From positions 1-31,382 of IMG/VR virus record IMGVR_UViG_3300017636_000002: a DNA stretch of 31,382 nucleotides; one strand, 5' to 3'. This DNA comes from a virus. Made by a program: the position numbers and the translations under genes. This document shows, one piece after another, positions 21,401 to 29,212 of the stretch. A model generated the notes under the pieces. The model saw only the letters and a program-made list of their open reading frames with translations. It ran no database searches and was not told the DNA's origin. Numbering within the stretch: the stretch's first letter is position 1; each line of letters opens with the position of its first letter.

Positions 21401-22732
21401 TCAAGATGGCACCTCCGCCGTGCTGAGCCGCTCCGCCTTGCGGCCGGTGAACTTCTCCCAGCGCTGCACGATCACGTCGCAGTAGAGCGCGTCGAGCTCC
21501 ATGAGGAACGCGTGCCTCCCGGTCATCTCCGCGCCGATGAGCGTGGAGCCGCTGCCGCCGAAGAGGTCGAGCACGTTTTCGCCGGGACGAGACGAGAACT
21601 CGATGGCCCGCCGCGCGAGCTCGACGGGCTTCTCGGTCAGGTGGACCATGCTCTGAGGATTGACCTTCTTGATCGACCACGTGTCCGGTACATTCGCAGG
21701 CCCAAAGAAGCGATGCCCAGCGCCTTCCTTCCAGCCGTAGAAGCACCACTCGTGGTTGCCCATGAAGTCCTTGCGGGTCAGGACGGGGTGCTCCTTGATC
21801 CAGATGATCGCCTGGGCGAAGTAGAGCTCGCAGCGCTTCAGCACGGGCGGGTAGTTGCCGCAGTTGGCGTAGCCGCCCCAGATGTAGAAGGTGCCGCCGG
21901 GGATCAGCACGCGGGTGATGTTCCCGAACCATGCCGCGAGCAGACGGTCGAACTCGTCGTCGGAGACGAAGTCGTTGGCCAGAGGCCGGTCTTTGGCACG
22001 GAGCTTCTTGTGCGTCGCTCGGCTCTTCTCCGGGTAGCGGTTGAGGTCGGCGCTCTGCTGATCGTGCTGGTCTGCTTTGCCGGGCAGCGCGAACGAACTC
22101 AGGCCCGCGACGATGGCGTTGTTTGAGCGGGGCTCGACCTTCACGTTGTACGGCGGGTCCGTGTTCACAAGATGGATCGGCTGGCCATCGAGCAGACGGT
22201 CCAGGTCTTCGGGCTTGGACGAGTCGCCGCACATAAGCCGGTGGTTACCGAGCACCCAGATGTCGCCGGGCACCGTCGTCGCGGCGTCCGGTGCGCCAGG
22301 CACATCGTCGGGATCGGTCAGACCCTCATTGCCGGCGGGGGCCATGATGGCGCTGAGGTCCTCGGCGCTGAAACCGAGCAGCGCGAGGTCAAAGTCCACG
22401 CCCTTGAGGTCGGCTAGCTCCAGCGGCAGAAGTTCCATATCCCACGACGTCAGCGTGGCGACCTTGTTGTCGGCGATGCGCAGCGCCTTGACCTGTTCCG
22501 GGGTCAGATCATCGGCGCGGATGGTCGGCACCTCCTTGAGCCCGAGCTTCCGCGCCGCGCGGAGCCGCGTGTGACCGGCGATGATCACGCCGTCGGCGTC
22601 GATCAGGATCGGCACCTTGAAGCCGAACGCCTCGATGCTCTTGGCCACCGCGTCGATGGCGGCGTCGTTGATGGTGCGGGGGTTGCGGTCGTATTCCTTG
22701 ACCGCGTCGATGGGCAGCGTCTCGATGTTCAT
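21401..22732 (-). CDS. ParB-like domain/DNA methyltransferase fusion
   Basis: A protein of 443 residues starting at ATG 22732 with GGAG 7 bases upstream. The N-terminal ~100 residues are a ParB/Srx-type nuclease-like domain (VIIAGHTRLRAARKLG at ~49-64). The methyltransferase follows: catalytic NTDPPYNV at ~190-197, HLTEKPVEL at ~364-372 and the SAM site LDLFGGSGST at ~388-397. Catalytic motif before SAM motif makes it beta-class, acting on adenine N6 or cytosine N4. No restriction endonuclease is adjacent, so it is an orphan methylase typical of phages, probably for protecting phage DNA against host restriction or for regulation. It is convergent with fic (11-base gap). Confidence 0.93.
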   Translation of the reverse strand: MNIETLPIDAVKEYDRNPRTINDAAIDAVAKSIEAFGFKVPILIDADGVIIAGHTRLRAARKLGLKEVPTIRADDLTPEQVKALRIADNKVATLTSWDMELLPLELADLKGVDFDLALLGFSAEDLSAIMAPAGNEGLTDPDDVPGAPDAATTVPGDIWVLGNHRLMCGDSSKPEDLDRLLDGQPIHLVNTDPPYNVKVEPRSNNAIVAGLSSFALPGKADQHDQQSADLNRYPEKSRATHKKLRAKDRPLANDFVSDDEFDRLLAAWFGNITRVLIPGGTFYIWGGYANCGNYPPVLKRCELYFAQAIIWIKEHPVLTRKDFMGNHEWCFYGWKEGAGHRFFGPANVPDTWSIKKVNPQSMVHLTEKPVELARRAIEFSSRPGENVLDLFGGSGSTLIGAEMTGRHAFLMELDALYCDVIVQRWEKFTGRKAERLSTAEVPS

Positions 22733-23081
22733 AGCAATCTCCGTCGTGGTTGGGGGCGTGGCGGTGAGCGCCCGCCCGAGGCGTTGTGGTGGCCCGCCGC
22801 ACATGCGGCGGGTCCGGGGATTGGTGGATCGCTGGTTCGCTAGATCGCTCGGGCAGTCGGGCCCGTCCGTTGGGGCGTTGAGCGCCCCGAATCCCGCCCG
22901 CTACGAGGCGATCCCGTTGGCCACGGGTCCGCCCACGTTGGCCCACGTCGCGTTCCTGGCGGCCGGGCGTACCAACCCCGCCTGCCGCCCCCCCCGCCCC
23001 CGGACAGTTGAAACAAACTCTGTCGCCAAGCGCGGCTGTTCCCGCGGGCGTTTCGAGACCGGTCCCCCCACGGCGGAGTAC
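22733..23081. other. GC-rich intergenic stretch without a convincing gene
   Basis: These ~350 bases hold a perfect palindrome CCCGCCGC-ACAT-GCGGCGGG (22793-22812) without a T-run, and a short hairpin GACAG/CTGTC near 23000-23025. Open frames exist on both strands, but their composition and lack of start signals argue against coding. The palindrome lies ~60 bases upstream of the methyltransferase start and could be part of its leader. Confidence 0.5.
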
Positions 23082-23396
23082 CTATGGCCCCCTCCCCTCC
23101 CGCTCTCCGGACTCGGAGGGTGTAAGGCTCCCCCGTACGGCCTCCTGGTGTCGAACGACGTCGTAGCACATCGCGATGAACTCCTGGACCGAGAGCGTTC
23201 CCTTGGCTGTGTTGACCTGGTGATCGACCGCCCAGACGTTGCCGAGTTCATGCTTGCCTCCCCGCGCCAGCGGCGTGATGTGATCCAGCGACGCCGTCTC
23301 GGGCGTCAACTCCCGACCGCTGATCGCACAGCGGAACTGCTGGCGTTCCACCATCGCCATTACCTGCTTTGCGGAGATCTTCCCGACGACGCTCAT
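23082..23396 (-). CDS. HNH endonuclease
   Basis: A protein of 104 residues starting at ATG 23396. The HNH core is complete: RCAISG (Cys23), SLDHITPLARGG with Asp38/His39, HELGNVWAVDHQVN with Asn53 and His59, and a trailing KG. Only one CxxC half is present, so it is a short HNH of the McrA type. Phage HNH proteins often help terminase cut DNA or act as homing nucleases; this one is next to the replication genes, not the terminase. Its first 149 bases overlap the 3' end of the upstream frame (23976-23248) in another register. No strong Shine-Dalgarno sequence. The C-terminal ~20 residues are low complexity. Confidence 0.85.
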   Translation of the reverse strand: MSVVGKISAKQVMAMVERQQFRCAISGRELTPETASLDHITPLARGGKHELGNVWAVDHQVNTAKGTLSVQEFIAMCYDVVRHQEAVRGSLTPSESGEREGRGP

Positions 23397-23976
23397 AGGC
23401 CACCGCTCGCTTGGTTTGGTTGTTGCTCACCGTGTACGACCACCGTTTCCACCCCGACCTCGCCCGGACCCGATACCTGTTCGTGATCTGCTCCATCAGT
23501 CGATGGGTGGCTGAATGCCAGTCACGCGTCTTGTACCTCTCGAAGCGGGTGCGTCCGCCAAGCGGCGCAAGGTTGAGGTGCCGCTTGTTGAACGAGGCCG
23601 CGAGCGAGTCGGCCCGCCTCGACCACGGGTCCCGTTTCTGCGTCGCGTACGCGGCGGCTCTCGCCGTTAGTCTCGTTGCGGCGTCTCGCCAACGCAGACG
23701 CACCTCGGCAGATGCATCGAGCGGGCCCAGCCGGTCGGCTGCCACCGTCGCGAGGCGCCTGCCCGTGCGGTCGAGCAGGATGATCGTGTTCCCGCGGGCG
23801 AACGCCGCAACGAGCAACGCGTCCGTGGGAACGGCGTGAGCAGTGTCGGAAGAAGATGTAGAAAAAGAGAGATTATTCAATCTTTCAATACCGTCCTTCC
23901 GCCCGCACGCGCATCCCCCGCGTACGCGCGAGAGAGTTACTTGAATGATTGAACTTTCTGGTTTAGGCCAGCGCAT
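23248..23976 (-). CDS. Protein of unknown function overlapping primase and HNH genes
   Basis: Up to 242 residues from ATG 23976, which follows GAAGGTGG and overlaps the primase stop by 14 bases. A TTG at 23880 would remove an AT-rich N-terminal part. Residues ~50-195 show normal phage codon bias and read TNRYRVRARSGWKRW-like basic segments with many Arg, Trp and Ala residues. The last ~49 residues lie over the HNH gene in another frame and look like shadow sequence. Either the protein really ends there, or it once continued into HNH and was split by a frameshift. No domain recognised. The basic composition suggests nucleic acid binding. Confidence 0.55.
   Translation of the reverse strand: MRWPKPESSIIQVTLSRVRGGCACGRKDGIERLNNLSFSTSSSDTAHAVPTDALLVAAFARGNTIILLDRTGRRLATVAADRLGPLDASAEVRLRWRDAATRLTARAAAYATQKRDPWSRRADSLAASFNKRHLNLAPLGGRTRFERYKTRDWHSATHRLMEQITNRYRVRARSGWKRWSYTVSNNQTKRAVAYERRREDLRKAGNGDGGTPAVPLCDQRSGVDARDGVAGSHHAAGAGRQA
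23876..23953. repeat. Inverted repeat around primase/unknown gene junction
   Basis: TTCAATCTTTCAA (23876-23888) and TTGAATGATTGAA (23941-23953) are inverted copies with 12 of 13 matches, 52 bases apart. Between them is CGCGTACGCG, a 10-base palindrome. The stretch is the most AT-rich part of the right half and could be a regulatory or processing site. Confidence 0.5.
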
Positions 23977-26146
23977 AGACCACCTTCGGCTTGGTCGCCG
24001 TCTCCTCGAAGACCTGCTCGATTTGCCCTGTTTCCAGGAGGTTGTCGATGACCTCCTGCCGTTCCCGCTGGGTGAGCCACTGCGTCTTGCGGCAAAGTTC
24101 AGTGCGGGAGATCTTTCCAGCCGCCTTGCGCACGATGCGGAGCACCCGCTTCTGCCGGGCGTCGAACACCCCGTCCGACACCCACTCGTGGGCGACGTAG
24201 AGCATGCGGCGCGTCAGGTAGGCGGACAGTTCGCAGGCCCAGCGGGCGGCTGGCACGTCGATCAGAGGCGTCTGTGCGTTCGCCGAGCACGCATAGACCA
24301 GCGCCAGGCGGCACGCCTTCTCCTCGGCTCTGGCCCAGAGGGAGCGGCCGGCGGCGGAAGCCTGGTCCGACAGCTCCAGTTCAGCGTCGACCGTAGCCGC
24401 GAGGCCATCGAACACCTCGCCGGCCTCGGGCGTCGCCTCAACCACCAAAGGATCGGGGTGCTCGGGCGCGAGGTTGCCACCGGGCTTGAACGATCCCCAC
24501 CAGGCGGCCGCCTGCCTGATCGTCTCTGGCACCGTCCTCGCCTTGGCCCGCTGCCGCGCCGGCGTCGCTGTGGTCTCGAACACCAGCAGGCGGGCGATGA
24601 ATCCGTCGCTCAGGCTGTCGGCGGTGAGCGACTCGTAGAAGTGCTCGGGCACGGTTGTGCCGTAGACGCTCACGCACGGCTGGTCCACGACCTTGTTGCG
24701 CTTGGCGTCGGCGTACGCCTTGCCCCGGAAGATCGTGTCGGCGCTCGAGTAGAGCTTCATGAGCGCCGTGAGCACGTTGAACAGGTGCGGGGCTTTCTTG
24801 GGGTCGCCGATGGTGCGCAGGAAGCGCCCGAACTCGTCGATCTGGAAGAGGATCGCCGGTTCCGTCTCGACGGCGGTGACCAGCCCTGCGTCGGACGCCA
24901 GGTCCTCGTTCCCCTCGTGCTCGACCATGTCGGCGGCGAAGAGGACGTTCTTGTTCACCTTGCGGGCGTTGTCCTTGCCTGCGCCCGAGGGGGCGACGCC
25001 CACGCAGTAGAGGTTGGTGCGGTTGCCCCTCTCGTCGCGGACCTTCCGCCCGGCGAGCACAGCCTGGAGGCAGATCGCGGCCCCGAGCGCCAGCACCGGC
25101 TGCGGCCGCGTGGCCGTCGCGAGGTTGTACTCGACCACCTGCTGGATGAGACCGGGCACGCGGAGCAGGTGCTCGGGGAACGGCCCCGGATCGGGCACAC
25201 GCTCGGAACGAGGATGATCAGCATCCCGCCGGTGCTCGGGGTTGAACGCCGAGAGATCGACGTCGCTCGCCTCGACCGGGCCGGAGTCTCTGAGCCAGCC
25301 GAAGGGGCGGTCGTGCGGCTTGCTGGCGGCGTCGGTCACCTTGTGGCGCAGTTCCTTCTCCGACCACGGCGGCTCGCACCGTGGGTTGTACCGGTCCCAC
25401 AGCAGGCTAAACGCCGCTTGGGGATCAAGCCCGAACCCGTGCACCACCGCCGTCGCGGCCGCGTACGTCTGGCTGTGGCCGCCCGAGCCCGAGATCGCCG
25501 GCGGGATGCGGTCGAGGTACGCCGCGGCGCGGCGGAGAACGCCCTCGTCCGCTAGGAACGTCCGCGTTCCTAGCGTCGCGGCCTGGGAACGCTGACGTTC
25601 CTTGCGCCCTCGACGCTCCAGGACAGCCTCCGCAAGCGCCGCAACCGCCGCTGCCAGCTCCGCGTGGTCGATGCGGGCAGGATCCCCTTCAACCGGGTCG
25701 TACGGCTCGCCGCTGGGGTGGATGCTCGGGCCGACGACCGTTTGCGTGCCGGTGCTCCGCAGCTCAACGATCATCTTCTTGGAGACCGGGTCTTGGTGCT
25801 TGCGCGTCTTGGCCCCCTCGCAGACGTACCACCAGTGCGAGGCGGGCTTGCCGGGGCGGCCCGACTTCGCGCCCGTGGGCGGCAGGAACTCCGGCGCGAG
25901 CGCCACCGCCTCGTCGCAATCGAGATCAACATCGACCAGCCAACCGCTCGGCTCGCCGAGGAGCAGGCCGAGGTTGCCGGTGCCGTTAAAGTGGCGGGGC
26001 AGGTCCTCGTGGGTCAGACGCAGGTCCTGCCAGCCCGCCAGCACAGGGACCTTGGTGAACGCCGGCAACGGAATCAGCGCGTAGCCGCGCGACCGGTACC
26101 ACCGGGCCGCGTCGAGCAGGTTGTGCGTGTGCTCGGGGGTCTGCAT
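23963..26146 (-). CDS. Primase-polymerase fused to ATPase/helicase-like domain
   Basis: A protein of 727 residues starting at ATG 26146, which overlaps the helicase stop as TGATG. Residues ~10-150 are an archaeo-eukaryotic primase (Prim-Pol) domain: LVDVDLD with Asp72/Asp74 as metal ligands and VVGPSIHPSGEPY with His143. The C-terminal half has a P-loop APSGAGKD at ~385-392 and Walker B ILFQIDEFG at ~432-440, typical of DUF3987-type replicative ATPases, and ends in a winged helix (ISRTELCRKTQWLTQRERQEVIDNLLETGQI). This is the likely replication initiator for the phage. Residues ~182-199, in the linker between domains, are encoded by two copies of a dispersed palindrome, an in-frame insertion. 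Confidence 0.92.
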   Translation of the reverse strand: MQTPEHTHNLLDAARWYRSRGYALIPLPAFTKVPVLAGWQDLRLTHEDLPRHFNGTGNLGLLLGEPSGWLVDVDLDCDEAVALAPEFLPPTGAKSGRPGKPASHWWYVCEGAKTRKHQDPVSKKMIVELRSTGTQTVVGPSIHPSGEPYDPVEGDPARIDHAELAAAVAALAEAVLERRGRKERQRSQAATLGTRTFLADEGVLRRAAAYLDRIPPAISGSGGHSQTYAAATAVVHGFGLDPQAAFSLLWDRYNPRCEPPWSEKELRHKVTDAASKPHDRPFGWLRDSGPVEASDVDLSAFNPEHRRDADHPRSERVPDPGPFPEHLLRVPGLIQQVVEYNLATATRPQPVLALGAAICLQAVLAGRKVRDERGNRTNLYCVGVAPSGAGKDNARKVNKNVLFAADMVEHEGNEDLASDAGLVTAVETEPAILFQIDEFGRFLRTIGDPKKAPHLFNVLTALMKLYSSADTIFRGKAYADAKRNKVVDQPCVSVYGTTVPEHFYESLTADSLSDGFIARLLVFETTATPARQRAKARTVPETIRQAAAWWGSFKPGGNLAPEHPDPLVVEATPEAGEVFDGLAATVDAELELSDQASAAGRSLWARAEEKACRLALVYACSANAQTPLIDVPAARWACELSAYLTRRMLYVAHEWVSDGVFDARQKRVLRIVRKAAGKISRTELCRKTQWLTQRERQEVIDNLLETGQIEQVFEETATKPKVVYALA
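25550..25601. repeat. Two copies of GGAACG-N4-CGTTCC palindrome inside primase gene
   Basis: Copy one has 11-base perfect arms: CGCTAGGAACG (25550-25560) and CGTTCCTAGCG (25565-25575) with spacer TCCG. Copy two has core GGAACG-CTGA-CGTTCC (25586-25601). The same core with spacer CAGA is at 20108-20123 upstream of fic. Both copies are translated in frame as part of the primase linker. Confidence 0.75.
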
Positions 26147-27843
26147 CAGAACGGGATCTCGTCATCAGGGATGCCGACCGTTGTGCCCGCGGGCTCGGCA
26201 ACAGCGTCAGGTACAGCACCGGGATCATCCAGACGGGCGGGGCGCTCGCCAAGGAGGTGTGCTGAGACACGCTCGAACTGGTCGCCCGCCTTCTTCTCAA
26301 CCGTGATCGCCAGCGTTGGCGCAAGCGCCCCCGCCTCGGCCAACTCCACCGCGTGCTCCGTGCCTTCTGGTACCGGCTCGGCCGAGCGCGCCCGCCACCA
26401 CGCCTCGGCCTTCGTGCGGGCGTAGCCGGTGTGGTCGAAGCAGACCCACTCGCGGAAGAAGCGGTTGAAGCCGACGCGGTACTCGACGCGCATGGTCAGC
26501 GGCGCGGAAGGGTCGCCGCGCTTGGAGTGCACGTGGTACGTCGTCTCACTGACGCGGTGCTCCTCGCGCGTGGTCTGGCCGCTGAGGATGCCCTCGGTGC
26601 TGGCCTTAGCCTCGTGTTGCTGCTTGTTGGGCTCAGGGAAGACATGACCGCACTGCGGGCACGTCTGGTATCCCGCTGCGATGAGGGCCTGGCAGTTGGG
26701 GCACTCCTTCGCGGGCGCTTCGCCTTCGCCTCGGTCCTCGGCAGCAAGGCGGATGGCGTCGACCGGGCCATGCCGAAGCACGTTGCCGCCGAAATCGAGC
26801 ACGAGGCAGTCGTTCTTGCCGGGGTGCAGCCGGAAGCCTCGGCCCACCATCTGGTAGTAAAGGCCCGGCGACATGGTCGGGCGCACGAGCGCCACGCAGT
26901 CGATGTGCGGTGCATCGAAGCCGGTCGTCAGCACGTTCACGTTGCACAGGTACTTGAGCTCGCCCGAACGGAAGCGGCCGAGGATCGCCGCACGCACGCC
27001 GTCGGGCGTGTCGCCGGTGACGAAGCCGCACTCGATGCCGTGCTTGGTCTTGAGCACATCGACGATGTGCTGGCCGTGGCGGATGCCCGACGAAAAGATC
27101 AGCGTGGCGCTGCGGTCCTTGGTGTGCTCGGCGATCTCGGCGCACGCCCCTTCGACCAGCCCCTCCTTGTCCATGAGGTCCTCGACCTCGCTGGCGACGA
27201 ACTCGCCGGCGCGGACGTGCAGGTCGTCGGTGCTGATCTTCTGCAGGCCCGCCTTGGTTTTGAGCGGCGACAGGAATCCCTGCACGATCAGCTCGCGGAC
27301 GCCGACCTCGTAGCAGACGTGGTTGAGGATGTTGTGGGGAGCGGGGCCGCAGATCGCGCCGGACTTCAGTCGGTACGGCGTGGCGGTCAGCCCGATGACC
27401 CGGACGTTGGGGTTCACCACCTTCGCGTCGGCGATAAACTGGCGGTACATCCCGTCGTCCTCGGCGGGGACCATGTGCGCCTCGTCGACGATGATCAGAT
27501 CGACGGGGCCGAGGTCGCACGCTTTCTTCCAGATCGACTGGATGCCCGCGACGGTGGCGCTGTAGCCGAGGTCCTTGCGCTTGAGGCCCGCTGAGTAGAT
27601 GCCCACGGGCAGGTCGGGCGCGATGTGCGGGAGCTTGTCGGCGGCCTGCTCGAGCAACTCCTTGACGTGGGCAAGGATCACGACGCGGCCGTTCCAGTGC
27701 GCGACCGCGTCGCGGCAGATCGTCGCGATGACCGGCGTCTTTCCCGAACCGGTCGGTAACACCAGGCAGGGGTTGTCGTCCCGCGTACGCAGGTGCTGGT
27801 AGATCGCCTCCACCGCTTCGGCTTGATAGGGTCGCAGTTGCAT
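26146..27843 (-). CDS. Superfamily 2 DEAD/DEAH-type helicase
   Basis: A protein of 565 residues starting at ATG 27843. Helicase motifs are complete: motif I PTGSGKT at 30-36, motif II DEAH at 120-123, motif III TAT at 153-155, motif V LTTGFDAP at ~305-312 and motif VI QMVGRGFR at 331-338. A Cys4 zinc ribbon follows (CPNCQ, CPQCG; Cys381, 384, 395, 398), and the last ~150 residues form an unclassified domain ending in an acidic DDEIPF tail, a type often used to contact a partner protein. Phage SF2 helicases of this kind unwind recombination or replication intermediates. The gene is directly coupled to the primase. Its leader is made largely of the pentamer repeats. Confidence 0.93.
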   Translation of the reverse strand: MQLRPYQAEAVEAIYQHLRTRDDNPCLVLPTGSGKTPVIATICRDAVAHWNGRVVILAHVKELLEQAADKLPHIAPDLPVGIYSAGLKRKDLGYSATVAGIQSIWKKACDLGPVDLIIVDEAHMVPAEDDGMYRQFIADAKVVNPNVRVIGLTATPYRLKSGAICGPAPHNILNHVCYEVGVRELIVQGFLSPLKTKAGLQKISTDDLHVRAGEFVASEVEDLMDKEGLVEGACAEIAEHTKDRSATLIFSSGIRHGQHIVDVLKTKHGIECGFVTGDTPDGVRAAILGRFRSGELKYLCNVNVLTTGFDAPHIDCVALVRPTMSPGLYYQMVGRGFRLHPGKNDCLVLDFGGNVLRHGPVDAIRLAAEDRGEGEAPAKECPNCQALIAAGYQTCPQCGHVFPEPNKQQHEAKASTEGILSGQTTREEHRVSETTYHVHSKRGDPSAPLTMRVEYRVGFNRFFREWVCFDHTGYARTKAEAWWRARSAEPVPEGTEHAVELAEAGALAPTLAITVEKKAGDQFERVSAHLLGERPARLDDPGAVPDAVAEPAGTTVGIPDDEIPF

Positions 27844-27881
27844 TTCAATCCGCCGACGCGGCTCTCGCCGCGCCAGCGCTC

Positions 27882-28026
27882 ACGCCAATCCGAGCCCTGC
27901 CGGGCCTAACCGCACCGTGCCACTCCAGGCCGCGCCAGATCCAGCAATGCCACGCCGCGCCTAGCCGGGCCACACCGGTCCGTGCCCCGCCTGACCTCGG
28001 CTCGCCTCGCGCAACCTCACTAAGCC
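27882..28026 (-). repeat. Pentamer-phased GGNNN repeat, RusA end to helicase leader
   Basis: On the plus strand CC recurs every 5 bases in one phase from 27885 to 28026: 24 of 29 in-phase positions are CC, with unbroken runs of 11 and 10. The three bases in between vary. In the transcript this is (GGN3)n. It covers the last ~22 codons of the RusA gene and part of the gap before the helicase gene. Confidence 0.85.
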
Positions 28027-28383
28027 GTGGTCATTCGTGCTGTCGTGCCCATGAACTGCCACATGCACTCCGCCGCCCCGCGTGCACTGGCCGCGGCGGA
28101 TGTCGATCCGGTCGATCATGCTGTCATCTCGGTAGAGCCCCCCGTGCTGGAGCGAGTCGAGCAGGCATTTGAGAAGGTTGTCGAGGTCGCGACGCCTTCG
28201 ATCCGGCGGATACACCGTGACCAGCACCGTGAGCGGCCCCGTCACCGATGGGCAACCCATGGCGAGCAATGCCGTCTTCACCGCTGCGCGGTACTCCCGA
28301 CCGGCTCGGCTGATCAACGTCGCGCGACCGACGCGCCGGTAGTAGTGGTTGGCCGAGGGTGGGAGTGGGAGAGAGAGTTCCAT
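27961..28383 (-). CDS. RusA-type Holliday junction resolvase
   Basis: A protein of 140 residues starting at ATG 28383, chosen because the family begins with MELSLPLPPSANHYYRR. No Shine-Dalgarno sequence of the usual form is present; the leader is pentamer repeat. Catalytic acidic residues are in place: DRRRRDLDNLLKCLLDSL with Asp66, Asp68 and Asp76, Lys72, and LYRDDSMID with Asp86/Asp87. The enzyme dimer cuts four-way DNA junctions during recombination and packaging. It is ~20 residues longer than E. coli RusA, and the extra C-terminal tail (from about HGLVRLREAS) is encoded by repeat DNA. It belongs to the recombination operon. Confidence 0.9.
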   Translation of the reverse strand: MELSLPLPPSANHYYRRVGRATLISRAGREYRAAVKTALLAMGCPSVTGPLTVLVTVYPPDRRRRDLDNLLKCLLDSLQHGGLYRDDSMIDRIDIRRGQCTRGGGVHVAVHGHDSTNDHGLVRLREASRGQAGHGPVWPG

Positions 28384-28390
28384 AAGGAGT

Positions 28391-28448
28391 GCCGTGCCTC
28401 GCCGAAGCCTGCCGTGCCTAACCGATTCACACCCTCGCATACCACTCC
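28391..28448 (-). repeat. Pentamer-phased GGNNN repeat in RusA leader
   Basis: CC occurs at 9 of 12 in-phase positions at 5-base steps from 28392 to 28448. The stretch fills almost the whole gap between the upstream stop (28457) and the RusA start (28383). Confidence 0.75.
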
Positions 28449-28456
28449 AAAGTGCC

Positions 28457-29074
28457 TCAGTCATCGAGCAGGTTGAACTGCGTCACACGGAAGCGCCCGT
28501 ACGTCGGGCGGAAGTCCGCCAGGCCCACCAGACGGCCCGCGTCGGTGAGCAGCCCGTGCAACATCTCGGGCGACACGTACTCCGGCAGGTTGACCATGAA
28601 CACAAACGCGGCAGACCAGCCGGTCTTGAGCGCCGGGCGCACGCGCGTAATGCCGTTGCGCTGCACCTGCACGCGGCACTTGTGCTCGTAGTCCCAGCGC
28701 GTGGTGCCGAGGCCCGCGAGCGGTGTCAGGCTCACGACCGCCGCTTTCACGAGATCCTGAGCGCTCTTGCGCGGCGAACGCGGATCCTGCCGGAACTTGG
28801 CCGCCGCGATCACCGCCTGACGGAGGTACTCGCCCGGCAGGCAGAGCTCGCCGTCATCGTTTCGGTAGACGTACGACTCGATGTCGTCGGTCTTCTTCGC
28901 CGCCGATCCCTTGGCCGAGCGTGCCTTCGCCTCGACGGCCTCGCAGTTCCAGCGGTGGAACAAGAGGTCCGCATCGCCCTGGATCTCGACCTCCACGCAG
29001 TACGGGATGGTCATGTCGATGATCCGCTTGCCGCCGTTGCTGATGTTCGGTCCGATTGCTGTTGCCGTGCTCAT
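28457..29074 (-). CDS. Conserved phage protein of unknown function in recombination operon
   Basis: A protein of 205 residues starting at ATG 29074 with AAGGAG 7 bases upstream. It begins with a Gly/Asn-rich leader, then IPYCVEVEIQGDADLLFHRWNCEAVEAKA, an ESYVYRNDDGELCLPGEYLRQAVIAAAKF segment, a QRNGITRVRPALKTGW turn and AGRLVGLADFRPTYGRFRVTQF at the end. The sequence looks strongly constrained, and I recall similar proteins beside phage annealing genes, but no named domain. The LPGEYLRQA and GLADFRPTYGRF segments superficially recall RAMP-like ferredoxin folds of Cas proteins; that is only a suggestion. A partner of the Sak4-like ATPase or an annealing helper is plausible. Confidence 0.8.
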   Translation of the reverse strand: MSTATAIGPNISNGGKRIIDMTIPYCVEVEIQGDADLLFHRWNCEAVEAKARSAKGSAAKKTDDIESYVYRNDDGELCLPGEYLRQAVIAAAKFRQDPRSPRKSAQDLVKAAVVSLTPLAGLGTTRWDYEHKCRVQVQRNGITRVRPALKTGWSAAFVFMVNLPEYVSPEMLHGLLTDAGRLVGLADFRPTYGRFRVTQFNLLDD

Positions 29075-29122
29075 TCGTGTGCTCCTTGGTTGAACGCCGC
29101 CGCACACGTCTCCGCGTTAGGC

Positions 29123-29197
29123 GACCCTTACCAGACCAGTGCTCGCCGATCCAGACCCGGCCCATCCCGACCACTCCACGCCCGAACGCACCCCACC
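29123..29197 (-). repeat. Pentamer-phased GGNNN repeat upstream of unknown gene
   Basis: CC occurs at 13 of 15 in-phase positions at 5-base steps from 29126 to 29197. The stretch fills most of the gap between the DUF669 stop (29213) and the next start (29074). Confidence 0.85.
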
Positions 29198-29212
29198 AAA
29201 GACTTGTTCAGA

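Noticed and set aside
18156-22232. Very long minus-strand open frame (~1358 codons) across the plus-strand island
   Set aside because: It is Arg/Gly/Leu-rich shadow sequence opposite fic, HARE-HTH and the small genes, all of which have ribosome binding sites, domains or terminators on the plus strand; it also crosses the methyltransferase in the wrong frame.
22840-23169. Minus-strand open frame in the gap before the methyltransferase
   Set aside because: Gly/Arg/Pro-rich composition typical of shadow frames, no ribosome binding site, and partial overlap with HNH in another frame.
25550-25601. Primase palindromes as an intrinsic terminator inside the gene
   Set aside because: No T-run follows in either direction, and the frame stays open through both copies.
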